Assembly: GCA_027314685.1 (NCBI GenBank) | Contig: DAHVAI010000032.1 | Location: forward strand, 1-23,254 | Source: Nitrososphaerota archaeon | GTDB lineage: Archaea; Thermoproteota; Nitrososphaeria; Nitrososphaerales; CADDZS01 | Direction: 5' to 3' | DNA: 23,254 nucleotides | Shown: positions 8,999 to 17,568 of the stretch, in pieces | How the letters are laid out: every line of letters begins with the position of its first letter | Position numbering within the stretch: the stretch's first letter is position 1 | Made by a program: the position numbers and the translations under genes | The notes under the pieces: generated by a model | What the model was told of the DNA's origin: nothing | Databases searched by the model: none | The model's input: the letters and a program-made list of their open reading frames with translations, nothing else

Positions 8999-9056
8999 AG
9001 AGCTGATGGACTCTGACAGTTCAGTTTAGATAATCCCAAATCATATTGCCGGAAGA

Positions 9057-9064
9057 CCTTAAAA
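9057..9064 (+). promoter_or_regulatory. TATA-like box before the HerA-like gene
   Basis: CCTTAAAA lies about 65 bases before the GTG at 9129. A start of transcription near 9087 would leave a leader of about 42 bases to the GTG, or about 91 to the ATG at 9178. Not shown experimentally. Confidence 0.35.
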
Positions 9065-9128
9065 CTAGGTAGTGCTATGTACTGGTTATGTGGACTTGGA
9101 AGATTCTAGGTTTTGACTCTGACGCAGC

Positions 9129-11285
9129 GTGAAGTTTCGTCTCTCTTCTAGGATTCAATCTTATCAAGTGTTAATTATGCCACAGATAGACGCAGTTCAG
9201 CTAGTTCGGGCCGCTTTGGAGCGGAACAAGGAAATCCCCGCTGTGCTCGATGCTTATGGTGAATTTGTAGACTCTCCAATTGGCCAACTTGAACTCCAGA
9301 GTCTTGCGGACGTTTTCGCAGGCATCCTCGATAACTTGAACCAAAGATTTCCTGATGCTGCATCAAGAAGAGCTGCGAAGGTCGCTCAAACAGATGTAAT
9401 GTCATTTCTATTTGCCTTGGGGAATGACCCTGACCGTGTGAGAGCCGTGATGCGAACAGAACTAATGAGCTACACCAAATTGATGGCAAGCTCTATCGCG
9501 GAACGTTTCAGAAGGATGAATTCCGATGAGCGGCAGGCAATTGACGCGACACTCAGAATAATTAAGAAATCAAAGGTTGAACTGCTTTTCAGAGCCGAGA
9601 AGGGAAAGCCGCTCAGCAATGACGATCTGGACTTCAAAAGATTTTTCGCACTAGTGAAGTCTCAAGCTCCTGGAATAAGAGAAATCCGATACCAAAATCT
9701 GATAGTAGAGAAAGCCATCTTCAACAAGCTGATACTAAAGTCAAAGGGTGAAGATTACTCAATCTGGGTTCCTTCTGTATTCGTGAAAGAAACGGCTGAC
9801 TTGTTGATTGAAAAGAACGGACTAAAATCGGAGCGCGTCCTTCTATCCACATTAAAGAACCTTGACACTTGCGGCGATGTTAAATCAATCGAACCATTCT
9901 TGACGGAGTTGATTGAAGACCTTGGAATAACGAGTCAAGATCCACCCAGACAGGTTTCCTCCTTCTTCAGAAAGGTTGACGATTTCAGCGTTCTTCCGCC
10001 AGTTGACTTGGACGATGTTCTTGCATACTTTGCAGAGAAGCAAGCTGCGCTTGAGGAGGAAGCTCGCAAAACAGAAGAAAGAGAGAAGATTGCGGTTGAA
10101 GCTGAGCAGAAAGAACTGGAGAGACGATCTCAACTCCAGAAGCAAAGAATGCAACAGCACCAAGTCCAAATTGCCAAGACTAGTGAGACAAGCGGAGAAC
10201 GAGAAGACGCTGTATTCTTGGGAAAGATGCTTGACTTTAACCAACTAATTGGAGCCGTTAGTACTAGGATTCCTGAGAATCAAATGTCTTCGCAAGTAAG
10301 GCATCTTGGTGAATACTTCCTGGAGCTTGGTGATAGGATGGATGTCTCCATCGTTGGTGCCTCTGGCTCCGGGAAGAGCGTCACTTTGAATAGGCTTCTA
10401 GCCGGCATAGCTACGAAGAAGCCGACTAAGGTATTGGTCATCGACCCGAGGGGTGAGCATAGAGCGATTGCCTTTAAGTTCGGGTGGCCAGTTCTCGCTA
10501 TTACAAAGGATTCGCAGGCGGAAGCATTGAAGATTGGTCTGCCCACAGACAAGGAAGTGGATCAACGACTACTGGTTGATTTAATCCAAGAATGGCTGGT
10601 CCAAAACGGTACACCGTGTTCGGACGTTCAAAAAGAACGCATATACTCTATTTTGAGTACCAAGAAGGGCGAGAAGGTAAACCTGTCATTGATTGCAGAT
10701 CTTCTCGCGAGTGAGCCTGAACTCTCGCAGTTGGGACAGCGATTGAAGAAAAATCTGGTTCAAAAGAGTACTCTTCAAAGAATTCTTGTCGAGGAAGGCT
10801 CACCACAGGAATTTCTGGAGGGAAGCGTGTTGTACGATCTCTCAGGCAGAGGTCTCAAGGATCCGACGACGAAGGAAGAAAGGTTACTGTTGGCCACATT
10901 GCTATTTAGTCATCTTTCAGAACTAGGCGTCAGGAACTCAGTAATCGTGGTAGAGGATGTTCTAGATAGATACAAAGTCGAAAGCCTGAGGTCAAAAGTG
11001 ATTGACATGTTTCGACGTCTTAGGGCTGGAGGAAATAGGTTCATCATAACGTCAAGAAGCGAGTGTCGAGACTTTCTGGGCAATGAAAGAATCGAATTGA
11101 TTCACAGGCTGTCTGGTGAGAAAACAATAGCGGACGAATTTTCGGGTTTCAACACAAACGTATCAATCGAAATCCTGTCGAAAGTAATTACACTTCTTCC
11201 ACGGGGTTACGCGTTTACTTCAAGATTCGGAGGACGTCCGACTGAGGCAGTTGCTATCGATCAACTGAGTTTCAACGTCGCTTAG
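9129..11285 (+). CDS. HerA/FtsK-superfamily ATPase with a novel N-terminal region
   Basis: 718 residues from GTG; an ATG at 9178 (residue 17, MPQIDAVQLV) is an equally good start. Residues 20-300 are helical and not recognised. About 300-350 is a highly charged coiled coil. The ATPase core begins near 365, with Walker A GASGSGKS at 410-417, VLVIDPRGEH at about 435-444, and a Walker B-like strand VIVVEDV near 605-611. It also shows VLYDLSGRGLKD and, later, ITSRSE and IHRLSG, which match the order of motifs in HerA-type ATPases. HerA proteins are hexameric translocases acting on DNA; no NurA nuclease partner is present here. The stop TAG shares TTAG with the convergent PadR gene. The substrate (DNA or protein) cannot be told from the sequence. 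Confidence 0.75.
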   Translation: MKFRLSSRIQSYQVLIMPQIDAVQLVRAALERNKEIPAVLDAYGEFVDSPIGQLELQSLADVFAGILDNLNQRFPDAASRRAAKVAQTDVMSFLFALGNDPDRVRAVMRTELMSYTKLMASSIAERFRRMNSDERQAIDATLRIIKKSKVELLFRAEKGKPLSNDDLDFKRFFALVKSQAPGIREIRYQNLIVEKAIFNKLILKSKGEDYSIWVPSVFVKETADLLIEKNGLKSERVLLSTLKNLDTCGDVKSIEPFLTELIEDLGITSQDPPRQVSSFFRKVDDFSVLPPVDLDDVLAYFAEKQAALEEEARKTEEREKIAVEAEQKELERRSQLQKQRMQQHQVQIAKTSETSGEREDAVFLGKMLDFNQLIGAVSTRIPENQMSSQVRHLGEYFLELGDRMDVSIVGASGSGKSVTLNRLLAGIATKKPTKVLVIDPRGEHRAIAFKFGWPVLAITKDSQAEALKIGLPTDKEVDQRLLVDLIQEWLVQNGTPCSDVQKERIYSILSTKKGEKVNLSLIADLLASEPELSQLGQRLKKNLVQKSTLQRILVEEGSPQEFLEGSVLYDLSGRGLKDPTTKEERLLLATLLFSHLSELGVRNSVIVVEDVLDRYKVESLRSKVIDMFRRLRAGGNRFIITSRSECRDFLGNERIELIHRLSGEKTIADEFSGFNTNVSIEILSKVITLLPRGYAFTSRFGGRPTEAVAIDQLSFNVA

Positions 11286-12046
11286 AGGTTGTAAGAAGAA
11301 CACATAGCGCGTGCTGCATGTTCAAGATCTTCTCCGCTGTATAATGAAATCCTGTAGAATTCAGCAATCTTTGAGATATCCTCTGTTATCGTCGAAGCCG
11401 TGAGAATTATGGATCGTGATGCTTCCAAGTCAAAAGACATCACATGAGTCTTGAGAATATCGTCAATAGTTATTGTCCCATTGTTTAGCATTCGAAGTAA
11501 GATGCTTGGAATATTCGCACCATCATTCTTGGCGAGTATATCAACAAGGTACTCTGAGCCCGAAAAGCCTCTTGCTGAGACTGATTTCTTGACAGTATAG
11601 TCATGATCCACGAAGAAACTCTCCACAAGGGCTAGCGCTTCCTTGTTGTCACTGACTGGGGGAAAATGTGCGCCCATGTTCACTCTTGTCATCATGAACT
11701 GCATAGTCAGAGCTATCTTGGTCAGATTCTCGATGCTACCTCTGAGGATCTCCTTTCCTGCAGATGTCAGACTGTAAATGCGTTTTTTTAACGGAGCCGA
11801 TTCATATTTCTGGTGCTGCTTTCCATTCACATATCCAGTCTTCTCAAGAGAATGCAAATGAGGGTACAAAGTTCCGTAGCTAACGTTGATCTTGAAACAA
11901 CTAAGAAGCTGTTTCTTCAGCTCATATCCACTCCTGGGACTGAATGTCAGCAGGTAGAGTATCTCCAGGTCCACGAGTCGCCTTACCAAGCTGGATGTCT
12001 CAGAGGCCTTGAACTCGGTTTCTTGGGCTTGCTTCACTGAAAGCAT
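11282..12046 (-). CDS. PadR-family regulator with an endonuclease-fold-like C-terminal domain
   Basis: 254 residues from ATG. Residues of about 22-105 are a PadR winged helix (LVDLEILYLLTFSPRSGYEL, then NVSYGTLYPHLHSLEKTGYV). The C-terminal 110 residues are unlike the usual PadR helical tail. They read GFSGSEYLVDILAKND (160-175), then DLEASRSIILTASTITEDI and YRISLYSGEDLEHA. This resembles the Mrr-like endonuclease fold, where a glycine/serine turn leads to the first catalytic aspartate (here D169) and a late strand-helix unit. The second motif of such enzymes (D/E-x-K) is not visible, so the domain is probably a binding module, not a nuclease. The domain call is inference; the PadR call is firm. 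The gene converges on the HerA-like gene. Confidence 0.8.
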   Translation of the reverse strand: MLSVKQAQETEFKASETSSLVRRLVDLEILYLLTFSPRSGYELKKQLLSCFKINVSYGTLYPHLHSLEKTGYVNGKQHQKYESAPLKKRIYSLTSAGKEILRGSIENLTKIALTMQFMMTRVNMGAHFPPVSDNKEALALVESFFVDHDYTVKKSVSARGFSGSEYLVDILAKNDGANIPSILLRMLNNGTITIDDILKTHVMSFDLEASRSIILTASTITEDISKIAEFYRISLYSGEDLEHAARAMCSSYNL

Positions 12047-12224
12047 ATTAATTTGTAACTCTCTGTTAGCTCAGACTGGTCGGCAGAGTCTAATCTGATC
12101 CGTCCTGTGAAAATCTGAGACATGATTGAATTCTTTAGTTTCATATTTAATCGATATGAGGTTGGAGCACGTAACTCTGAGTACGTAGCCAGAAACCGAA
12201 TGACTTCAGCTTGCTAGAAGGCAA

Positions 12225-12539
12225 TCAGGCTTCGGATGGTAGGTTGAGGTCTTCCCTGATTGTAAGGAACTGACTCAATAGCTGAAACCCTTTGTCTGAC
12301 AAATGGTAGAGCTTTTTGCCAAGCTCTGAAGTTTCCAAGACAAGACCCTGCGCTTCAAGTGACTTGATGTACAATTGCATCACAGTCCAAGAGAGATTTG
12401 CCTTGTACATGATGTGTGTAGGCTTTTCTGCACCTGCACCTATCGCACGCAGGATGTCGCAGAAGGTCTCCATGCGAGATCGTCTTGTTGCCTGAGCTTG
12501 TTGTGAGTACTTTTGAGTGCTGATATATTCTTGTGACAA
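12225..12539 (-). CDS. Small HTH_45 (ArnR1-like) winged-helix regulator
   Basis: 104 residues. A Q/T/S-rich N-terminus leads into RRSRMETFCDILRAIG and the HTH core HIMYKANLSWTVMQLYIKSLEAQGL, followed by the wing ETSELGKKLYHLSDKG. This is the common archaeal one-domain winged helix of the HTH_45 family. The TTG start follows an in-frame TAA by three codons with no ATG or GTG between. A TATA-like element lies at 12577-12584 on the minus strand. It is divergent from the two-gene orphan operon at 12712, so it may act on that promoter. The window ends in a second copy with 31 of 36 residues identical over the shared core. Confidence 0.85.
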   Translation of the reverse strand: MSQEYISTQKYSQQAQATRRSRMETFCDILRAIGAGAEKPTHIMYKANLSWTVMQLYIKSLEAQGLVLETSELGKKLYHLSDKGFQLLSQFLTIREDLNLPSEA

Positions 12540-12576
12540 ATTGCTTTCTTACACTTGAAGGGCACTATCGAATTTT

Positions 12577-12584
12577 GTTATATC
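12577..12584 (-). promoter_or_regulatory. TATA-like box for the HTH_45 gene
   Basis: The minus strand reads GATATAAC, ending 38 bases before the TTG start at 12539. This implies a leader of about 15 bases. Confidence 0.4.
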
Positions 12585-12625
12585 AGGATGCTGTAACCTT
12601 GGTCATGGGGCTTGAGTAACTCCGG

Positions 12626-12635
12626 CTTAAATAAG
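12626..12635 (+). promoter_or_regulatory. TATA box for the orphan operon at 12712
   Basis: CTTAAATAAG is close to the archaeal TATA consensus. With the usual spacing transcription would start near 12658, about 50 bases before the TTG at 12712. The divergent HTH_45 promoter is about 45 bases away, so the two could share control sites. Confidence 0.5.
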
Positions 12636-12711
12636 ATCAAGCGAGACTCAGGAGCTAGAATTCATAACAACTAATATACCGATATAGCTGATCATACTGC
12701 GAAACAGACAG

Positions 12712-13305
12712 TTGGCCACCGAATCCAAAGTAGAGCATGCAAGCATTGAAGAGACCAAAGTCAAGATGCAGGGAGGCATAAACGAGACAGAGGTCACAAA
12801 CTCGATAAGATCGCTCCAAGAAGAATCCCAACAGATTTCAGAACTTGCCGAAATGGAACGAAGTTATGCGACAGAGGTGGCTGCCCAGTTAAAACAGATT
12901 ATAATGCCACTTAATGCTTCATACCATATCAAACCAGAATCAATTTCCAAATCGGATTCTTCAATTTCTGATGTGATCCTTACTCCACAGGGACTTGTAT
13001 GTGTATTTTACAATTCGGGAAATGTGGTATCAAGGCAGCTTGAGTCGATAACCAGTGAGGTCCTGATTAGAATACTCTTGGAAGTCATTCCTGACGCAAA
13101 AGCTTTGATGAACGAAAAGAGACAAAAATTGAGTGGCCGCGTAATGACGCTTGAAAAGCTCTCCAAAGAAATGAGAAAAGTGCCAACCTCGGGCGGACGC
13201 CAGAGGCCACAGCAGCTCAATGGGCAGGGCTCTGAACCGGCTCAGCCTGCAGCTCTGAAAGAAAAATCCGCTCCTCAGGACGCAATGAGATCTGCTCTAA
13301 GCTAG
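12712..13305 (+). CDS. Orphan protein A, unknown function
   Basis: 197 residues from TTG; an ATG 18 codons later (MQGGINETEV) is the alternative start. Charged N-terminal helices (about 20-65) with SLQEESQQISELAEMERSYA are followed by a short beta-rich unit (about 83-105, DVILTPQGLVCVFYNSGNVV), then helices to about 160, and a proline/glutamine-rich flexible tail. No signal peptide or membrane segment is seen. I do not recognise the family. The gene is first in a two-gene operon, with 19 bases to the next gene, and has a good TATA box. The MoxR-VWA genes lie just beyond the second gene on the opposite strand, so a shared role is possible but unproven. Confidence 0.65.
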   Translation: MATESKVEHASIEETKVKMQGGINETEVTNSIRSLQEESQQISELAEMERSYATEVAAQLKQIIMPLNASYHIKPESISKSDSSISDVILTPQGLVCVFYNSGNVVSRQLESITSEVLIRILLEVIPDAKALMNEKRQKLSGRVMTLEKLSKEMRKVPTSGGRQRPQQLNGQGSEPAQPAALKEKSAPQDAMRSALS

Positions 13306-13324
13306 AGTACGCTGTGGCGACAGT

Positions 13325-13903
13325 ATGAAAGAAGAGCTCGCTCTGGCTCAGTCGGTGATATCATTCGACAGTCTTTCCGATCTTCTTGCAGAGCTTGATC
13401 ATTGTGTTGAGACCTATTCAAAGATGACGAAACGCTACGAAGACCGTCTTGGATCACTTCTTCGTCAGGCTAAAGACTCGAGTGACCCCAAATTGAGGAC
13501 CGTTTCAGCAGAAAGTGCACTAATTGGGCAATCTGACCCAGATCAACAAAACAAAAAGAAAAGAGAAGATAAGAAGCGTGAAGTTGAAGACAAAGGGTGG
13601 GTAGTCCTAGAAGCAGGGGATGTAACTATTCGTTTAGCGAACGGATCTGAGTCGCAGTTGATCTCCAATGAAATCTCACTACTTTTCAAAGTAATTGAGG
13701 CCCTAAAGTCCAAGATCGCCACAATAGAGGCTTCTCGAAAACTCATATCAGAATTGACTGCCCAAGGTTTCAAATCTGATCGAAGGCTCAAGGTAGTCTT
13801 CAAAGATGGTCTACCACGGTATCTGATTCCATCCACAGAGGCACCAATTCAGCAAAGAAAGTTCAGATATGGAGAACAGTTCAGACTGGCAGTTCTCAAG
13901 TAG
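13325..13903 (+). CDS. Orphan protein B, unknown function
   Basis: 192 residues from a clear ATG. An N-terminal helical part includes DLLAELDHCVETYSKMTKRY (about 18-40). A lysine/arginine-rich linker follows, then a compact C-terminal part: beta unit WVVLEAGDVTIRLANGSE, a long helix (NEISLLFKVIEALKSKIATI), a second helix and a short strand (RRLKVVFKDGLPRYL). The beta-unit-then-helix order resembles the middle of orphan protein A. No enzyme motif is visible. It lies 19 bases after orphan A on the same strand and ends at a seven-T run that may terminate the transcript. The family is unrecognised. Confidence 0.7.
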   Translation: MKEELALAQSVISFDSLSDLLAELDHCVETYSKMTKRYEDRLGSLLRQAKDSSDPKLRTVSAESALIGQSDPDQQNKKKREDKKREVEDKGWVVLEAGDVTIRLANGSESQLISNEISLLFKVIEALKSKIATIEASRKLISELTAQGFKSDRRLKVVFKDGLPRYLIPSTEAPIQQRKFRYGEQFRLAVLK

Positions 13904-14381
13904 ACTTTTTTTGTTGCTCTTGTAAGAGCTCGTTCATTTGGTCTAAGGTCTGTTATCGCGGTTTGACATGAATTCGTACCATCAGTAGCCCAAAGAGCTA
14001 GTTTTAGGCTGTTCTCATGTCTTTAAACACTGAATGTAGCTCAGGTCCCCGTCCTAGCTCCACGGTCTTACCTCCGTGTATCTCTCCTCCTCGGGCATAT
14101 TTTCCATTGTTATCAATGGATAATCGCAAACTATCAATTGAAAGATTGCAATATTTGCATCAATCACTGCTTTTGCAAGTGGGTCAAAAGGTCCGGGTAC
14201 ACAGGTCTGCAGTGTGGACGTAAGAGCAAAATCATGACTTTCGTATGAATGGCTCATGTAGAGTGAACACGACGTTGCGTTCGATGATTTTTTCCAGTTA
14301 AGTAAATGAGGATCTTCGATGAAGAGTTATGATTGTTCAGGTTTGCTATGATTTCGCATCTCAAAGAACTGCTAATTTCCG
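13904..14381. other. 478-base gap with hairpins and a doubtful small frame
   Basis: No convincing gene. Between converging genes it holds a seven-T run, a perfect 7-base hairpin at 14103-14120 (TCCATTG, loop TTAT, CAATGGA), a 5-base hairpin at 14061-14078 (CACGG and CCGTG), and an inverted repeat TGCAA-TAT-TTGCA at 14147-14159 flanked by GATTG and CAATC. A 67-codon minus-strand frame from an ATG (14054-14257) includes PFDPLAKAVIDANIAIFQLI; it could be a small protein but nothing in it is recognisable. The plus-strand frame in the same place looks like a shadow. The region could also encode a structured RNA. Confidence 0.35.
13906..13912 (+). terminator. Poly-T terminator after the orphan A-B operon
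   Basis: Seven T residues begin three bases after the TAG stop of orphan protein B. Archaeal RNA polymerase stops at T-rich tracts without needing a hairpin. Confidence 0.5.
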
Positions 14382-16139
14382 CTAGAATGAACTGGAAAGC
14401 TCTGTGTAAGTCCGAATAAAATTCTTCATAAGCTCGAAAGGAGTATTGACTGAAAAATTGGTTCTAAAATATTTTTTCATGGAAGAACTACCTATCCCCA
14501 TCCCAATGAGCTGTGTCCCTGACTTCTTTATCTTCTCTATGGTGTTAATGAGCTCCTGATCTATCCCTTCATAACCCAGAGGATAACCGTCAGATACTAC
14601 GAGCATAACCTTAACGTCTTCCGTCGCGGTCTTGAGTCTCGAGGCAGCAATCCTAATCGCATCTGGAAGATAAGTTTTCAGTCCATTGGTCAACCCTCCA
14701 ATTCTAGACTTCGTTGTGTTTCCATGAATTTCTGAAAAGTCCTTCAAGATGTACCAGTTCTCATTGAATGAATAACAGGCCCACGAATTCGGGTTCGGTA
14801 TGAGATCCTTTGCGACTTCTGTTAGACAAACTGCAACATCTCGTACTTCTCCCTGGAATGTTTCAAGACTCTTGCTAGAGTCGATTACTATCGCCCACGC
14901 TTCACTTCTAAGATCATTTTCTTCTTGAACGAACACATCATTTCTCTCTGTCTTTGACGCGACTACCTGAATAGCTGTCGGAATATCAACGTAACCGGAC
15001 TCTTTACCTTGGGATTCATCTGAAGTGAATTTTATCATTCGTAGGCGATCCAAGACAAGCCTGATGGGCCCAATGAGTCTAGATCTCGCACGTGCAAACT
15101 CGGTATAGTCTTCATTCGGAAATAAGAAACCTTCGAAGTGCGTCTTAGGGTCGAGGGACCTGTGCATTTCTACCAGTTTGTTCATGGAGATCAGCGAATA
15201 TTCCCAATCTCCAAGGACAGCTTGCGCTTCACCTTCGGTGAATTTTTCAGTCTCGTGAATTTCCTCCCTTGTCATCCCGGGAAGAATGTTTGGAGCATCG
15301 TTCTGCAAAATCAAATCAAAGTCGTCAAGGTTTCCTTTTACGGCCTCTATCGCATTGTCGAATATTTCATTCGGTCCATGGTTATCAGCGTAGGGAGGCG
15401 AGGGTATTGAAGTAATATCGCATCCTTGGTCAGCGAGGAACTCAACAATCTTCTTCGCAGTTGAAATCTTGCGTTTATAAGATGCAAGATCCGACATTCC
15501 TTCCCTTGAAGTGCGCTTTTGTGAACTGAGAGTCGAGTAGTCATTCTGGGCAATCGCTTCAACCTCTTGCAAACTGTGGTACAACAATCTGAGTTGTTCG
15601 TCTATGTCACTTCCCAAGGAAGAAATCTGCTTTCCAACCATGGAGTACGCTAACAGGTTTGCAGCAATTCTTGTGGATGTGTCAGACTGCTCTAGATTGC
15701 GAAACCTTCTGAAACTCATGAAGTTTGCGTAGGCTGTGTCGAAAAGTAGACCTTTCCATTTTGCCTTCATGTGGCCCTTGATAGCGAAATCTTCGACTTG
15801 CGAAATTGCGAACATTAGATTGTTTACCGAAGCGGATTCGGACATTGATTTGTAGATTGAGTAATCTGTAGTTACTGTGTGCAAACAAACATGATAGACC
15901 GAGGCTTTGAACATTCTCCAGAGAGAAATTCTCCCCTTGAGATCATTATCAAAATACATGCCGTGTAACTTTAGCAAATTGTCCCGATGCTTTTGAGGCG
16001 CACTCAAGTGAACGACATATCCAATCGAATCTCTTTCTAGCAATGGATATTCGATTTCGTCAACAAGTAGCTTCACATCTGTCGGTTGCAGCTGTGAGAT
16101 TGTTCTGAGTGATCCCCAAGCAAAATCAATGGGTCTCAT
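14382..16139 (-). CDS. VWA-domain protein, partner of a MoxR ATPase
   Basis: 585 residues from ATG. The C-terminal third is a von Willebrand A domain with an intact metal-ion site: DSSKS at 420-424, a threonine in GGLTNG at about 488, and D517 in VVSDGYP. The first 400 residues are helical, with a charged middle, as in the CbbO/NorD-type VWA proteins that work with MoxR ATPases. It follows the AAA+ gene by 43 bases on the same strand. Such pairs use ATP to insert cofactors or remodel a client enzyme, with the VWA part binding the client. No classical client gene is near. It is probably cytoplasmic: no signal peptide or membrane segment is seen. Confidence 0.85.
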   Translation of the reverse strand: MRPIDFAWGSLRTISQLQPTDVKLLVDEIEYPLLERDSIGYVVHLSAPQKHRDNLLKLHGMYFDNDLKGRISLWRMFKASVYHVCLHTVTTDYSIYKSMSESASVNNLMFAISQVEDFAIKGHMKAKWKGLLFDTAYANFMSFRRFRNLEQSDTSTRIAANLLAYSMVGKQISSLGSDIDEQLRLLYHSLQEVEAIAQNDYSTLSSQKRTSREGMSDLASYKRKISTAKKIVEFLADQGCDITSIPSPPYADNHGPNEIFDNAIEAVKGNLDDFDLILQNDAPNILPGMTREEIHETEKFTEGEAQAVLGDWEYSLISMNKLVEMHRSLDPKTHFEGFLFPNEDYTEFARARSRLIGPIRLVLDRLRMIKFTSDESQGKESGYVDIPTAIQVVASKTERNDVFVQEENDLRSEAWAIVIDSSKSLETFQGEVRDVAVCLTEVAKDLIPNPNSWACYSFNENWYILKDFSEIHGNTTKSRIGGLTNGLKTYLPDAIRIAASRLKTATEDVKVMLVVSDGYPLGYEGIDQELINTIEKIKKSGTQLIGMGIGSSSMKKYFRTNFSVNTPFELMKNFIRTYTELSSSF

Positions 16140-16182
16140 TAGTCATCAACCGCTCTGGTCTGTATTGATGCGGGTTTAAGAA

Positions 16183-17355
16183 CTAGAACCCTGAGTCAGA
16201 ATCATACGAGTCTGAAAAGCTGCTATCATTACTCTCAGTAGCTCTAAACATTGGGCGGGACACGATAGGTGGCGTGACGACTTCTCTCTCATACTGTTGA
16301 GCGTCATTATTTCTGTCAGGTTCGGATGTCCCTGTAGGTGACACGCCGAAAATCATGCGTACCACTCGACGGACCATGTCTTGAATCTCTGCATTATCTG
16401 AAGTCATTGAGATCACGGTTTCTTCAGCAGCAACCTCTGGTGTAACTCCGTCGGACACAAGCAACCCCCAGTTGATCAAATCTCCAACTGAAGGTCCATA
16501 AGGCAGCTCGTTTGACTTGTACTGCCTTCTCAACTCTGCTCCGACTCTGACTATCCCTGTAGCAATTTCTCTCTTCACTTTTCCCTTCTTTTCAACTAGT
16601 GTAATCTCATCGTCCGAGATCTTGTTGCCCACACTGAGATAATCGAAATCTATCCAGACAGACATTCTTCTCCTGAAAGCCGCGTTGAGAGGTTTGGTTC
16701 CAGCAAATTCTGCTGAATAGGGGTTCAAGCTAATCACCACGTAACCTGCCGGATGACGTGGTATGATCTCATTATCTTTCTCTGTGAGCACCAAATGGCC
16801 TCTCGTGTCGAGCACGGGGTTGAGTCGCGTCGCAACATCCTGTTTCATCATGTTTGCTTCATCGAGATACAATATTCCACCATACCTACACCATGACACG
16901 ATTTGTCCGTCGATCCAGTTCTCCCTACCCAATCCTACGTATCTGCCGAACAAATCGTATGCAGATGTTTGCAATCCGCAGTTGATCTCCCACATTGGCA
17001 AACCTGCTAGCTCTGCGACAAGGTAAACTATGTGGGTTTTCCCGGTACCAGAAGGACCAATCAGTGCGCACTGTTTGAAATGGTATAGTGCCCTCATGAT
17101 TCTCTCGACGTACTTCTCACCTCTGTCTATGTACTCTGGTGTTCCGCGCGGGGTGAGTGCCTTTATCTTATCGTCGAAAGTCTGTCCTTGAAGCAGATCG
17201 TAATTATCGAGATGGAGCTTCTCGACTAACTCCGGCCGGTCGCGTTGTTTGGTTCTTGAGATAGTGACGTTTAATCTGACGCCGGATGCCTCGGCAGAGT
17301 GCATCTTCTGTTCTTTCTGCTTCTCCTGATGGGATTCATTACTAAAAGAGGGCAT
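16183..17355 (-). CDS. MoxR-type AAA+ ATPase (CbbQ/NorQ/GvpN group)
   Basis: 390 residues from ATG. The AAA+ core (about 60-300) has Walker A GPSGTGKT at 100-107, Walker B LYLDEAN at about 162-168, sensor 1 N211 (SLNPY) and an arginine-finger cluster FRRRM at 227-231. The stretch WIDGQIVSWCRYGGILYL followed by NPVLDTRGHLVL is diagnostic of the CbbQ/NorQ/GvpN group. The N-terminal 40 residues are polar. The last 50 form a flexible tail rich in serine and aspartate, ending in SDSGF. It is the first gene of the MoxR-VWA pair and is divergent from the 147-residue orphan at 17569. The name GvpN would be misleading here, because no gas vesicle structural gene is present. Confidence 0.9.
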   Translation of the reverse strand: MPSFSNESHQEKQKEQKMHSAEASGVRLNVTISRTKQRDRPELVEKLHLDNYDLLQGQTFDDKIKALTPRGTPEYIDRGEKYVERIMRALYHFKQCALIGPSGTGKTHIVYLVAELAGLPMWEINCGLQTSAYDLFGRYVGLGRENWIDGQIVSWCRYGGILYLDEANMMKQDVATRLNPVLDTRGHLVLTEKDNEIIPRHPAGYVVISLNPYSAEFAGTKPLNAAFRRRMSVWIDFDYLSVGNKISDDEITLVEKKGKVKREIATGIVRVGAELRRQYKSNELPYGPSVGDLINWGLLVSDGVTPEVAAEETVISMTSDNAEIQDMVRRVVRMIFGVSPTGTSEPDRNNDAQQYEREVVTPPIVSRPMFRATESNDSSFSDSYDSDSGF

Positions 17356-17568
17356 TGTAAGAAATCGTTATGAGATGCATATCCCACATAGGTTCTTTAG
17401 TGCTTATGGACTAATGGTTAGTATTCGGACTCCACAATTCTTTATTTCGGAAAAGACACATTAATAAAAAGGGAAGTATCATATTTCTCGCGAGTGGAAA
17501 GGCCAACAAGAAGAATTTTTCATAATTGTTGGAGTGCGTAGAGCATTTACTCGTGGTATTGAATCACA
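17356..17568. promoter_or_regulatory. Divergent promoter region between the MoxR-VWA genes and orphan C
   Basis: 213 bases with no gene. A TATA-like GAAATAAAG at about 17439-17447 (minus) could serve the MoxR gene, and ATTAATAAAAAG at about 17460-17471 (plus) could serve orphan C. An 8-base palindrome CTCGCGAG lies near 17489-17496, between the plus-strand TATA-like element and the orphan C start, and could be an operator. None is proved. Confidence 0.35.

Noticed and set aside
14017..14223. 68-residue plus-strand reading frame
   Set aside because: It has low-complexity serine/proline content, no recognisable motif, and opposes a slightly more protein-like frame; treated as a shadow or noncoding.
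16183..17355. Gas vesicle cluster, because the AAA+ protein resembles GvpN
   Set aside because: No GvpA, GvpF/L, GvpK or GvpO-like protein is encoded nearby, and the same AAA+ group includes CbbQ and NorQ.
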